Shown here piece by piece: positions 43,310-52,748 of a stretch of DNA of 64,000 nt. A model generated the notes under the pieces. That model had not been told where the DNA came from and did not search any database. It saw only the letters and a list, made by a program, of their open reading frames with translations. The stretch is from a bacterium. GTDB lineage: Bacteria; Acidobacteriota; Polarisedimenticolia; Polarisedimenticolales; Polarisedimenticolaceae. The stretch's first letter is position 1. Each line of letters begins with the position of its first letter. The DNA is taken from positions 17,874 to 81,873 of the forward strand of contig JAAELQ010000265.1 of NCBI GenBank assembly GCA_024226515.1, given 5' to 3'. The translations under genes and the position numbers were made by a program.

Positions 43310-46300
43310 CTAGCCGGGCATCGATTCCTTCAGCAACTGCATGTCGGCGCCGCGCTCCTCGGCTTGTTCCAGGGCGCGCTGTGCGACCTCCTCGTGTCCG
43401 GTCTCGAACGCGGTGATGGCGAGCAAGGCATAGGCACGCCCCGTGCCGCTGCGTCGCCCTCTGGAGCGGAACTTCCGCCGCCGTGCGCCGTCGGCGGCAC
43501 TCTGCCCGGATCGGAACGGAAAGTCGAGATACAGGAGCTTGCTCAGCTGCTGGTAGGCGGCCTTGTAGTCGCCGGCGCGCACGTCGAGGTGTGAGCGGAG
43601 GATGGTTCGCGTCGTGCGGTAGTAGGTTCTCTCCAGCCCGGTCAACAGATTGCTCACGGACTCGAGTGCGGCGCCCGCATCGGCGTCCCGCTCCTGGTCG
43701 ATGTACATTCGCGTGCGCGCGATGTGGATCAGCGCGTCCTGGATCTTGGACAGGCGCTTGGTCTCCTTGGCCGACGGCGTGTTCTCTCCCGCCGCTTCGG
43801 AGTACAGCGGCGCGTTGAGCGCCTGCTCGAAGAGACTCTCGGCCTCGTCGAACTCACCCGCGCCGGCCAGCTCGATCGCTCGGTAGCGCAGCATACGTTT
43901 CGGTTCGCGCTGCTCGCAGTAGAAGCGGGCCAGCACCTCGCCGCGCTGATCGAGCCAGAAGCTGTCCGGGCGGTCGTCCAGCGTGTAGCTGAACTCGGTG
44001 ATGGCACCCTCGACGAACATCAGGCCACCCAGCCCGCGTTCGGTAACCGTGTCGCTGATCAGCTTTCCCTTGCGCTTGGCGCCGGTCTCTTCACCGGCGG
44101 ACAACGAGATCTGGAACGGAACGACCAGCGTCGACGACTCGACATCCATCGCGTCGTTGCGCTCTCGTCCGACGTGCCATGTGCCGGCTTGGGTTTGTTC
44201 GAGGCTGTAGCGAAAGCCGCCCGAGGAGATCTGGCGCGCTTCACCGGCGACCGTCCAGCTTCCGTCGTCGGCCTGGGAGAACTGGTAGCGGTAGTACACC
44301 TCCGGAATGCCCGTGCCGTAGATGAACTGGTCGGCGAACTCGCCGAGCTCCACACCGGACATGCGCTCGATGGCGCCGAGGAACGTCTCGGTGTCGATGA
44401 CGCGGTTGTTCACGGCGTCGGCCAGCGCCTTCAACATCTGCGAGAATGGATCCGGCTGCAGCGCCCGGGCCAGCATGCTGAACACGACGGATCCCTTGTC
44501 GTACACGACCGCCTGATACGCGCCCGAGGACAGGCTGGATTCCAGTCGCGAGCCCAGCACGACGGGGCCGAGAGACTCCACGGTCTTTCCGCCGCTGGTT
44601 CCACGTCCGAGCGTACGTTTCCAGCCGCGCGCGTGTCGGGCGAGGTACACGGACTTGCGATCCGCCTCCTGCGCCGCGAACAGAGTGGCCGAGAAGTCGG
44701 CCAGGGCCTCGCTCAGCCACTGATCGCGGTAGCTGTCCCACCCGACCTTGTTGCCCCACCATTGATGCGACAGCTCGTGTGCGATCGTCTCGCGCCGCCC
44801 TTCGCGGCGCCGCCAGCCCGGGTCGTCGAGATCCTCCACGGACAGAATCCGCCAGCCGCCCCGCGGCGCGGCGAGCAGATAGTGGCTCAGGGTGACGAAG
44901 CCGAGAAAGCCCTGCGAGAACGGGCGGGGCACCGTGGCGATGGTGAGGTAGTCGAGCGGGTATTCGCCGAAACGATCTTCGAGAAACACCAGCGCGTCCT
45001 GCACGGTCTCGATCACCTCGTCCTTCACGCCCTTGTCGCCGGGCCAGGAGGTCCTGGCGAATCCGATCGTGACGGCGACGTCGCCCGCCTGGAACCGACG
45101 AACGTCGTAGGCGCCGACCTCGAACGAGAATGCGATCGCCGGAAGATCCAGCGTGCGTCGTTGGCAGCGCACTCCCGACTCTTCTCCGGACTCGACTTCG
45201 CGCCCGCTCGCCAGTAGCTCGTGCTTCGCCGGCCAGCGTAGCGTAACGTCGTACGTTGCGCGGTCGACGGCGCCGATCCGCGGGTACCAGGAGTACGTAT
45301 CCAGCAACGCGAAGATGCCTTTCTCGATCTCGTACAGCACCGTACCTTCGTAGTGGATCACGAGCTCCAGCGTCCCGGTGCCGGCGGTCGCCTCCGGCAG
45401 CACGACGTGCAATCGCTCCTTCACGCGGAAGTGCGACAGGGGGGAGCCGTCGGCGCCTTCGACACCCGTCACCGTGAGGTCCGAGTAGAGGCTCAGCGTC
45501 GCGACGCGAAGTCCGGCGTGAGTCGAATCGATCGTGACACGCGTCGTACCGCGCAGCGTCTGGTCCTTGGGCGTCACGCTGACGTCGGTGGAATAACTAC
45601 GTGCCTCAAGCCCCGGACGCCCCAGTGTGGGCTCTCCCGATGCATCGGTGAGCGGGGCCGAGACCCAGGTGTCCCAGTCGCCCAGATCCTCGAAGCGGAG
45701 TTGCTTGTAGCGCCCCTTGCGCTTGGACTTCTTGATTCTCTTCTTCGCGCGGTGCGCCTCGAGGTCGTCGAGCTCGAGCGGGACGAACTGCCCCAGCGTT
45801 ACCTGTTCGCCGGCGGCGGGATCCAGCGCGTAGTAGAAATCCCCGAGCTCCTCCGATCGGCACCAGGCGACGAAGAAACGGTCATGCAGAGTGTCGCCCA
45901 GAGCGGCCTTGAGGATCCCCGCACTGACTCCGAACCCCCTGCGTTCCGTGCCGTCGACCCATTCGGCGAACGTGCTCCGCGCCGTTTCCGCCGTTCCGGG
46001 ATCGAGGCCGTCGATCGGAGGGCGTTCCAGCAGATGCTGCATCACGGCCGGATCGCCCGCGGTGAGCACGACCTGCGTGAGCGGAACGTCGAGCCGTGGG
46101 CTCTCGGTGAACAGTCGCAGCTGCTGTCGTTCCAGTCGTTCCTCGGGATCGATGCGAAACCGCGCAGCCCCCAGAAACAGCAGTTCCAGCGTTCGATCCG
46201 CGATCGGCTTCGCGGGGATCAACACTCCGTCCTCGAGGCTCAGCGACCCTGCACCCATTTCGATCTGCAGGTCCGAAACGGCAACGGCCCGGTCGAGGTC

Positions 46301-46417
46301 GAGTGTGGCCGATCCGATCGAGCTCCATATCTCCTCGGGCGTAGCCGCAAGGACCGATCCGGTCACGAACAACGTCGACAGGAGGACGACACGTCGGAGG
46401 TGGTGTCGGACGATCAT
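43310..46417 (-). CDS. Secreted M1-family metallopeptidase with TPR-like tail
   Basis: A 1035-aa exported protein (signal peptide HLRRVVLLSTLFVTGSVLA). The catalytic site HELSHQWWGNKVGWDSYRDQ and WLSEALADF gives HExxH-x18-E (about 546-568), the M1 (gluzincin) signature. The usual GAMEN exopeptidase loop is not visible; its place has GFVTLSHYLL, so aminopeptidase activity is uncertain. A ~280-residue N-terminal extension and a C-terminal helical repeat part (AGEFDEAESLFEQALNAPLY) flank the domain. Start at 46417 (the frame begins at 46459), with GAGGGACAC upstream. Ends convergent with the CoA-transferase fusion. Confidence 0.85.
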   Translation of the reverse strand: MIVRHHLRRVVLLSTLFVTGSVLAATPEEIWSSIGSATLDLDRAVAVSDLQIEMGAGSLSLEDGVLIPAKPIADRTLELLFLGAARFRIDPEERLERQQLRLFTESPRLDVPLTQVVLTAGDPAVMQHLLERPPIDGLDPGTAETARSTFAEWVDGTERRGFGVSAGILKAALGDTLHDRFFVAWCRSEELGDFYYALDPAAGEQVTLGQFVPLELDDLEAHRAKKRIKKSKRKGRYKQLRFEDLGDWDTWVSAPLTDASGEPTLGRPGLEARSYSTDVSVTPKDQTLRGTTRVTIDSTHAGLRVATLSLYSDLTVTGVEGADGSPLSHFRVKERLHVVLPEATAGTGTLELVIHYEGTVLYEIEKGIFALLDTYSWYPRIGAVDRATYDVTLRWPAKHELLASGREVESGEESGVRCQRRTLDLPAIAFSFEVGAYDVRRFQAGDVAVTIGFARTSWPGDKGVKDEVIETVQDALVFLEDRFGEYPLDYLTIATVPRPFSQGFLGFVTLSHYLLAAPRGGWRILSVEDLDDPGWRRREGRRETIAHELSHQWWGNKVGWDSYRDQWLSEALADFSATLFAAQEADRKSVYLARHARGWKRTLGRGTSGGKTVESLGPVVLGSRLESSLSSGAYQAVVYDKGSVVFSMLARALQPDPFSQMLKALADAVNNRVIDTETFLGAIERMSGVELGEFADQFIYGTGIPEVYYRYQFSQADDGSWTVAGEARQISSGGFRYSLEQTQAGTWHVGRERNDAMDVESSTLVVPFQISLSAGEETGAKRKGKLISDTVTERGLGGLMFVEGAITEFSYTLDDRPDSFWLDQRGEVLARFYCEQREPKRMLRYRAIELAGAGEFDEAESLFEQALNAPLYSEAAGENTPSAKETKRLSKIQDALIHIARTRMYIDQERDADAGAALESVSNLLTGLERTYYRTTRTILRSHLDVRAGDYKAAYQQLSKLLYLDFPFRSGQSAADGARRRKFRSRGRRSGTGRAYALLAITAFETGHEEVAQRALEQAEERGADMQLLKESMPG

Positions 46418-46512
46418 GTGTCCCTCGCTCGGTTTGACTCTCCGCACAGAATAACCCATTCGCTCGCGGAATATCCATGCGCTACCCTAGCGTCCGAAGG
46501 AGATCTGCGTTG

Positions 46513-48858
46513 CGGATCCGGAACAACCGTGCGCTCTCGGGCGCCGCCTCGTTGATGCGGGACGCACTCTGCGCGTCGTGCGTCTTCCTTCTCGCGCTGT
46601 GCGGTTGTCGTACACACGACGGCGTCGCCGGAACCGGCACGGCCGACCCATCCGCTGCGACGTTCGTCGGCCGCGAGGTCTGCGCGCCGTGTCACGTAGC
46701 CGAGCACGAGGCCTGGCAAGGCTCGCACCACGACCTGGCGATGCAGCCGGCCGACGAGACGACCGTCCTCGGCGACTTCGACGGCGCGAACTTCACGTAT
46801 CACGACGTCACGTCGACGTTCTTCAGGAAGGACGGCAAGTTCTTCGTCAACACCGACGGACCCGACGGAAAGCTGACCGAGTTCGAGATCGCCTACACGT
46901 TCGGCGTCGAGCCGCTGCAGCAGTACCTGATCGAGTTCCCGGACGGCCGATTGCAGGCGCTGAGCGTCTGCTGGGACGCGCGACCGGCCGAGGAAGGCGG
47001 CATCGGCTGGTTCCACCTGTACCCCGACGAGAACGTGGATCACCGCGACGAGCTGCACTGGACCGGCCCGCAGCAGAACTGGAACTTCATGTGCTCCGAG
47101 TGCCACTCGACGCGTGTGCGCAAGGGCTACGATGCCGAGCGGGACGCGTACGAGACGACGTGGTTCGAGATCGACGTCTCGTGCGAGGCGTGCCACGGCC
47201 CCGGATCGCGCCACGTCGAGTGGGCCGAGCGGCTCGAGCGCAGCGGTCGGGGACGTGCCGACCGCAGCATGGGACTCGTCGTGCGTCTGAAGGACGACGC
47301 GTACTGGATCGTCGACGAGACGACGGGGCTGCCGCAGCGCAGCGTGCCGCGCGTCTCAGACGCGGAGGTTCAGCTCTGCGCGCGTTGTCATTCGCGTCGC
47401 GCGCAGATCGACGAGGACTACGTCCACGGGGCGCCGCTGATGGACACGCATCGTCCGGCGTTGCTGACCCGAGCGCTGTACCACGCCGACGGTCAGATCC
47501 AGGACGAAGTCTATGTCTACGGCTCGTTCCTGCAGAGCAAGATGTACCGCGAGGGAGTCACCTGCGGCGATTGTCACGACCCGCACACGCTCGAGCTGTA
47601 CGGGACTGTCGACACTGTCTGCGCGCAATGCCACTCGCCCGAGACGTATTTCACGCGAGAACATCACTACCACGAGCCGGGTTCCGAAGGCGGGCGCTGC
47701 ATCGATTGTCACATGCCCAAGACGAACTACATGGTCGTCGACCCGCGCGGCGACCACAGCTTCCGGGTTCCGCAACCCGAGCTGACGTTGAAGACCGGCA
47801 CGCCGAACGCGTGCACGACTTGTCACACGGACCGCTCGGTGCAATGGGCGGTCGACGAGCTCGGCAAGCGCAAACGTGGCATCGAGCGCACACACTTCGC
47901 CGAGGCCATCGACGCCGGGCGCCGGGGAGCTCCCGGCGCGCACGCCTTGCTTCAGTCGGTTGCCGCCGACCCGGAGCAGCCGGGGATTGCGCGGGCGACG
48001 GCCCTGTCGCTGTTGCGCGATCGGCTCGGCCCGGCCTCGACGGAGGCGATTCGGCAGGCCCTCGACGACGAGGATCCGCTGGTTCGCCTCGGCGCGTTGC
48101 TGGCGGTCGAGAGCTACGACCACGAATCTCGAATTCAACTGGTCGGATCGTTGCTCGCGGATCCGATTCGCAGCGTGCGGATCGAGGCCGCGCGGCTGCT
48201 GGCCCCCGTGCTGCGAACGGAGTTACTTCCGGCCGAGCAGCGGCCGCGGCTCGCGGCGGCGCTCGACGAATATCGCGAGGCGCAGGCGCTGAACGCGGAT
48301 CGCGCCGAGGCGCAGCTCAACCTGGGTAGATTGCAGCTCGACCTCGGTGAGCCCGATGCCGCCGAAGCCGCGTACCAGCGCGCGATCGACGTCAACCCGT
48401 CGTTCATCCCGGCGTACGTCAACCTGGCTGACCTGTACCGCTTGCAGGGTCGCGAGCAGGCGGGCGAGGTCGCGTTGCGCCGCGCGCTGGAGCTTGCCCC
48501 CGGCAGTGCGGAGGTGCAACACGCTCTGGGGCTGCTGCTGGTGCGGCAGAAGCAGCTTGCCGGCGGCCTCGACTATCTGCGCGGCGCGGCGCAGGCACGA
48601 CCGGAGGAGGCACGCTACGCCTACGTCTACGGCGTCGGATTGCACTCCGCCGGCCGCACGAACGAGGCGCTCTCCGTGTTGAAGGCGGCGCACGAACGGC
48701 ACGCGGGCGACATGAACCTGCTGGTCGCGCTGGCCACGATCAGCCGGGACGCCCGGGCGATCGACGACGCTCTGGGTTACGCCCGGAAGCTGGCGGCGAT
48801 GGCGCCGAACGATCCACAGATTCGCCGGCTGCTCAGCGAGATCGAGGCGAGTCGCTGA
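46513..48858 (+). CDS. Octahaem cytochrome c lipoprotein with HEAT and TPR repeats
   Basis: A 781-aa exported protein. The chosen start is TTG 46513, because AAGGAG stands 7 nt before it; ATG 46477 or 46555 are alternatives. A lipoprotein-like signal (CVFLLALCGC) leads to eight CXXCH sites: CAPCH, CSECH, CEACH, CARCH, CGDCH, CAQCH, CIDCH and CTTCH, between about residues 57 and 440. HEAT-like repeats (about 465-575) and five TPRs (about 575-775, e.g. AEAAYQRAIDVNPSFIPAYV) follow. It resembles the cytochrome c554 / DUF3365-like multihaem-TPR proteins with a predicted periplasmic redox role. Divergent from the M1 gene. Confidence 0.88.
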   Translation, partial: RIRNNRALSGAASLMRDALCASCVFLLALCGCRTHDGVAGTGTADPSAATFVGREVCAPCHVAEHEAWQGSHHDLAMQPADETTVLGDFDGANFTYHDVTSTFFRKDGKFFVNTDGPDGKLTEFEIAYTFGVEPLQQYLIEFPDGRLQALSVCWDARPAEEGGIGWFHLYPDENVDHRDELHWTGPQQNWNFMCSECHSTRVRKGYDAERDAYETTWFEIDVSCEACHGPGSRHVEWAERLERSGRGRADRSMGLVVRLKDDAYWIVDETTGLPQRSVPRVSDAEVQLCARCHSRRAQIDEDYVHGAPLMDTHRPALLTRALYHADGQIQDEVYVYGSFLQSKMYREGVTCGDCHDPHTLELYGTVDTVCAQCHSPETYFTREHHYHEPGSEGGRCIDCHMPKTNYMVVDPRGDHSFRVPQPELTLKTGTPNACTTCHTDRSVQWAVDELGKRKRGIERTHFAEAIDAGRRGAPGAHALLQSVAADPEQPGIARATALSLLRDRLGPASTEAIRQALDDEDPLVRLGALLAVESYDHESRIQLVGSLLADPIRSVRIEAARLLAPVLRTELLPAEQRPRLAAALDEYREAQALNADRAEAQLNLGRLQLDLGEPDAAEAAYQRAIDVNPSFIPAYVNLADLYRLQGREQAGEVALRRALELAPGSAEVQHALGLLLVRQKQLAGGLDYLRGAAQARPEEARYAYVYGVGLHSAGRTNEALSVLKAAHERHAGDMNLLVALATISRDARAIDDALGYARKLAAMAPNDPQIRRLLSEIEASR

Positions 48859-48938
48859 ACGGGAGCACGCGCTTTCAGTCGCGACTCATGTTCACGACGT
48901 TCCGGCCAGGGCCGCGCGCGGGGCGGCAATGTGTGGGG

Positions 48939-48944
48939 TACGCT
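48939..48944 (+). promoter_or_regulatory. -10-like box TACGCT directly before the gene at 48951
   Basis: TACGCT ends 6 nt before the GTG at 48951 without a Shine-Dalgarno sequence; compatible with a leaderless message. Confidence 0.4.
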
Positions 48945-48950
48945 AGTCGT

Positions 48951-50186
48951 GTGAGCGCAGATCGCCGAATCGCAATCGTTGCCTGTGGCCTGTTGTGGAG
49001 CGGACTCGTCGTCGCTGCCGGCGGTGAAGTCGGGATTCTCGTCTCCGAGGTGCTGCACTTCGACGAGCTCTGCGACAGCGACGGAGCCCGGGCCCGGCTC
49101 GAGGACTGCGGCGAGCCGCAGCGCCTCGAGCGATGCGATGCTCTGGCGCGTCTGACGAGCGCGCCGGGGGAGGGTGCGGTCGAGCCCCGCGCGGTTCTGG
49201 ATGCGCTCGTTCGGCGCTATGCCGCGGTGGTCGTGCACGCGGAGGTGTGCGCCGATGCGGAGAGCGACCGCGACGATCGGGCCGAGGCCATTGCGCAGCG
49301 GATCGACGTCACCGTGACGGCGTTGCCCGGCGCGTTCGCGGAATTGCGCGATTCGCGCGCGGCACGGTTGCACTCGGCCATGTCGGAGGCCCGGCACTCG
49401 ATGCAGTTCGCCAGGCTGCTGGCCCGGTCCGATGAGGCCACCGAGGTAACCGTGGACGGGGAGCGGGTGTCGGCGACCGAGCTGCTGGACGCGTACTGCG
49501 CGTCGGTCGGTGAAGATGCCGCGAGGCTACTCGATCGGTTCGAGGAGTACGAACGCGCGCTGGGCGCGGTGCCGGCCGCGAGCTTCGACGTCGACTCGTT
49601 TGCCGCGTCGGCCTACGACGCTCTCGCCGACCTGCTCGACGCAATCGGCGGAAGCAAGGAGTGTGGGATGGAAGCCCTCGAGGTGCACGGGTGGCGCGTG
49701 GCGGGGAGGGCGGTCACTCCCGAGGGCCGCTCCGAGCCGCCTCAAGCGCCGAACCGGCCGGCCCCGCCGGCGCGCGGCAAGGATCCCCGGTCCGTGTGGC
49801 GCGAGGTGGCCTCCGCCACCGAAGCCGTTCGAAGCACCTGCGTCGAGGGTTGCGCCGCTGCCGACGCGGAGGCGCCGTGCCGCGACCTGAAACAGCGCGC
49901 CGTGCGGCTGGCCGAGGAGTACGAGGCGAAGGCGCGCCTCTCGGCGAACAGCTCGTACCATTTCCTCGAAGAACGGGCTCTCCAGCTGGAGATGACGCGC
50001 GAGCTGTATCGTGCAGGCCTCACCCTGGAACAGGTCTGCGGCGTCGACACCCACGCGAGCCGGCATCGAGGTCTGTTTCTGCGTTATGTGGCCGAGGTCG
50101 GGCGGCTCGCGGATCCGGCGCTCGGCCGCTCTCTGCTGCAACTCCTGGCGCGACACTACGACCTGGACCCGGACGCGCCGCTGTGA
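48951..50186 (+). CDS. Secreted helical protein of unknown function
   Basis: A 411-aa protein, start taken as GTG 48951 (RRIAIVACGLLWSGLVVAAG signal); the frame is open to 48888. Most of it is helical and rich in Ala, Arg and Glu. Cys-rich islands occur (HFDELCDSDGARARLEDCGE, STCVEGCAAADAEAPCRD), suggesting disulfides in the periplasm. A histidine-containing helix (SAMSEARHSMQFARLLARSD) is notable. No family recognised. Its stop overlaps the GTG of the rhomboid gene by 4 bp, so the two are translationally coupled and may work together, for example as protease and substrate. Confidence 0.65.
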   Translation: MSADRRIAIVACGLLWSGLVVAAGGEVGILVSEVLHFDELCDSDGARARLEDCGEPQRLERCDALARLTSAPGEGAVEPRAVLDALVRRYAAVVVHAEVCADAESDRDDRAEAIAQRIDVTVTALPGAFAELRDSRAARLHSAMSEARHSMQFARLLARSDEATEVTVDGERVSATELLDAYCASVGEDAARLLDRFEEYERALGAVPAASFDVDSFAASAYDALADLLDAIGGSKECGMEALEVHGWRVAGRAVTPEGRSEPPQAPNRPAPPARGKDPRSVWREVASATEAVRSTCVEGCAAADAEAPCRDLKQRAVRLAEEYEAKARLSANSSYHFLEERALQLEMTRELYRAGLTLEQVCGVDTHASRHRGLFLRYVAEVGRLADPALGRSLLQLLARHYDLDPDAPL

Positions 50187-51028
50187 CGGACTACCTCCAG
50201 GTGTTCGTTGCCCTCCGACCCGCGGAGGTCGAGCACGCGCGCGGCCTGCTCGACGACGCAGGGATTCCCTATCGCACCGGCCTGCTTCCCGGCGACCCTC
50301 CGCGCGTCGTCTTCTCGGTGCCCGAAGACCGGCTGGAAGAGGCACGGGAGATCCTGGAGGCACCGCTCGACTCCGACGCGGCCCAGGCAGCCGCGGACGC
50401 CACGCCGGCGATGGTGATCTCGGCGCTGCGGATTCTCGTCTCGGTCGTGGTGCTGCACGTGGCGCTCGTGTGGCTCAACGCCTGGGTCGGCGGCAACCGA
50501 CTGCTCGAGTGGGGCGCCCTGATCAAGGGCGGCACGATGCTGCAGCCGTGGCGACTCGTCACGTCGCTGCTGCTGCACGCCGACGTGCCGCACGCGTTGT
50601 GGAACGGTATCTCGATGACCGTGTTCGGCCTGCCGCTGCTGTTGACGCTGAGGCGCGACAACACCGCGCTGGTCTACTTCGCCGCGGGCGTGGGCGGCGC
50701 CGTCTCCGCGCTGGCCTTCGCCGACGCGGGGACACGCATCGTCGGCTCTTCCGGCGCGGTCGCGGGCCTGTTCGGCGCGTGGGTCATCGTGACGTTCGAT
50801 CGGGCCCGCGACTCCGAACTGGTCGGCCGGGCCCGGATCCGGACGATCGGCATCGCGCTCCTGTTCCTGCCTTCGTTGCTGTCGCCGATCAGCTCGACCG
50901 GCAGCCGGATCAGCGTCAGCAGCCATCTGGGCGGGCTCGTCACCGGCATGGTCATCGGCATGCTGATCTCCCGCGGACTCCTGCTGCGCTGGAAGCGCGC
51001 CCTCGAGGAATCGCGCCGCATCGAGTGA
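50183..51028 (+). CDS. Rhomboid intramembrane protease with N-terminal DUF2007-like domain
   Basis: A 281-aa membrane protein. Residues ~1-60 are a small DUF2007-like domain (FVALRPAEVEHARGLLDDAG, IPYRTGLL). The rhomboid core has LLLHADVPHALWNGISMTVF (helix-2 HxxxxN), the serine nucleophile in VGSSGAVAGLFGA and the catalytic His in SSHLGGLVTGMVIGM. Six helices are predicted. It should cleave transmembrane proteins. GTG 50183 overlaps the stop of the previous gene (GTGA). The DUF2007 domain is known as a signal-transduction-associated module. Confidence 0.9.
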   Translation: MTDYLQVFVALRPAEVEHARGLLDDAGIPYRTGLLPGDPPRVVFSVPEDRLEEAREILEAPLDSDAAQAAADATPAMVISALRILVSVVVLHVALVWLNAWVGGNRLLEWGALIKGGTMLQPWRLVTSLLLHADVPHALWNGISMTVFGLPLLLTLRRDNTALVYFAAGVGGAVSALAFADAGTRIVGSSGAVAGLFGAWVIVTFDRARDSELVGRARIRTIGIALLFLPSLLSPISSTGSRISVSSHLGGLVTGMVIGMLISRGLLLRWKRALEESRRIE

Positions 51029-51296
51029 CCGTCGCCGGCCTTCGTCGACGGCTCCCGGCCGAGCGGTCTGGGGCGGCCGAGCGGCGTTCGGGTCCGGATC
51101 GCCGCGTCGCCGTGTCCGTGACTCCGTCGCCGCGGAGAAAGAGCGGAACTGCCAGCTACAGGCCGGCGGCGAGTAAAGGGCTCTTTTCGATGGTCTTATT
51201 CCGCGAGGCCGGCCACACAGCCCCGCCGTCGCAGCGCAAGATGGAGGAGTAGAGCCCTCTCCTTGCGCGGGGCCGACGGCCCCGGGGAGGTGTCCC

Positions 51297-51860
51297 GTGG
51301 AGCTTCAGACACCCTCTCGAACTTTCCGCCGTCAGATCATGGATCAGTTTCATCACGGAGAGCGACTCTCGCGCTGCGTGCAGTGCGGAGTCTGCGGAGG
51401 TTCGTGTCCGAACGGTCCGGAGATGGACCACACCCCGCGCGAGTTGATCGCGCTGGTCCTGATCGGCGACGCCGACGAGGTTCTGCGCTCGAATACTCCG
51501 TGGAAGTGCGTGTCGTGTTACTTCTGCACGACCCGCTGTCCACAGCAGATCCCCGTCACCGAGCTGATGTACACGCTGAAGCGCCGCGCGTTCCAGGAGG
51601 GGTTGGCGCACGATGAGGGCGCGGACCTCGCACGCGCGTTCATCCACAACGTGGAGCGCTATGGTCGTAGCTTCGAGTTCGGCCTGGCCAGCCGCTACTA
51701 CCTGACGCACAAGCCGGCGAACCTGCTGCGCATGGGGCCCCTGGGCCTGTCGATGGCCCGGCGAGGACGAATCTCGCTGCACCCGACGCGCATCCGCGAG
51801 CTGCCGCAGCTGCAGGCGATCATCCAGAAGGCCAAGGAGATGGAGGGGGGCGCGTCGTGA
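51297..51860 (+). CDS. hdrC: Heterodisulfide reductase subunit C (iron-sulfur)
   Basis: A 187-aa Fe-S protein. Two [4Fe-4S] motifs: CVQCGVCGGSCPNG and CVSCYFCTTRCPQQIP, the HdrC pattern. It transfers electrons between HdrA and the non-cubane HdrB. GTG 51297 has GGGAGG 6-8 nt upstream and begins the operon; 268 bp of non-coding sequence precedes it, with an imperfect hairpin (CCGTCG/CGACGG) near the rhomboid gene end but no clear promoter that I can defend. Its stop overlaps the hdrB start (GTGA). Confidence 0.93.
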   Translation: MELQTPSRTFRRQIMDQFHHGERLSRCVQCGVCGGSCPNGPEMDHTPRELIALVLIGDADEVLRSNTPWKCVSCYFCTTRCPQQIPVTELMYTLKRRAFQEGLAHDEGADLARAFIHNVERYGRSFEFGLASRYYLTHKPANLLRMGPLGLSMARRGRISLHPTRIRELPQLQAIIQKAKEMEGGAS

Positions 51861-52747
51861 GGTACGCATTCTATCCCGGCTGCTCGCTCGAGAGCAGCAG
51901 CGTGGCCTACGACCTGTCGACGCGCGCCGTCGCGCAGGCGCTGGGCGTACGGTTGTTCGAGATCGACGATTGGAATTGCTGCGGCGCGACCGAATACGCT
52001 TCGATGAGCAAGCTCGCCGGCTGCGCCGTCATCGCGCGAAATCTGGCGCGTGTCGACCCCACGATCGACACGGTCGTGGCCCCATGCAGCGCCTGCTTCC
52101 TCAACCTGAAGAAGACGGATCGGCTGATGGTCGAGGATCCGGTGCTCTCCGAACAGATCAACCAGGCTCTGGCGGCGGGCGATCTGCACTACGAGCCGGG
52201 TCGCGTGAACGTGCGCTCGCTGCTCGACGTGCTGGTCGAGGACGTGGGCGAGCAGGCGATCCGTGAGCGCGCCACGCGCGGCCTCAACGGTCTACGGATC
52301 GCACCGTATTACGGGTGCCAGATCGTGCGCCCGCTCGACGGGTTCGACGATCCCGAGCATCCGGCCAAGCTCGACCGGCTGCTGGGGTGGCTGGGCGCCG
52401 AGGTCGTCGATTACCCGGTCAAATCCCATTGCTGCGGCGGGCACATGGCACAGATCAGCGAGGAGCAGGCATTCGAGCTGATCCGGCGGCTGCTGCAGAG
52501 CGCCAAGGAATACGACGCCGACGTGATCGCGACGCTGTGTCCGATGTGTCAGCTGAATCTCGACGCGTACCAGGGGCGCGTCAACAACTTCTTCAACGCG
52601 AAGTTCGATCTCCCCGTGTTGTTCTTCTCCCAATTCGTCGGATTGGCCCTGGGGCTCGACGCCGATCGGTTGGGCCTCGGGAAGGAGATCGTGTCGGCCC
52701 GGCCCGTGATCGAGCGCAGGCTCGCGGCGGCGCAGGCGGAGGTGTGA
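51857..52747 (+). CDS. hdrB: Heterodisulfide reductase subunit B
   Basis: A 296-aa protein with two CCG domains. Site 1: YPGCSLESS, NCCGATEYASM, then APCSACFLN. Site 2: YYGCQIVRP, HCCGGHMAQIS, then LCPMCQLN. In methanogens these bind the paired non-cubane [4Fe-4S] clusters that cleave the CoM-S-S-CoB disulfide; in bacteria the natural disulfide or thiol partner is unknown. Both sets of cysteines are complete here. GTG start overlaps hdrC by 4 bp; hdrA follows after 1 bp. Confidence 0.94.
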   Translation: MRYAFYPGCSLESSSVAYDLSTRAVAQALGVRLFEIDDWNCCGATEYASMSKLAGCAVIARNLARVDPTIDTVVAPCSACFLNLKKTDRLMVEDPVLSEQINQALAAGDLHYEPGRVNVRSLLDVLVEDVGEQAIRERATRGLNGLRIAPYYGCQIVRPLDGFDDPEHPAKLDRLLGWLGAEVVDYPVKSHCCGGHMAQISEEQAFELIRRLLQSAKEYDADVIATLCPMCQLNLDAYQGRVNNFFNAKFDLPVLFFSQFVGLALGLDADRLGLGKEIVSARPVIERRLAAAQAEV

Positions 52748-52748
52748 G

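Noticed and set aside
43299..43313. CTAGCAG-C-CTGCTAG palindrome between convergent genes as a terminator
   Set aside because: A one-base loop cannot form a hairpin of this kind and there is no T-run; possibly chance.
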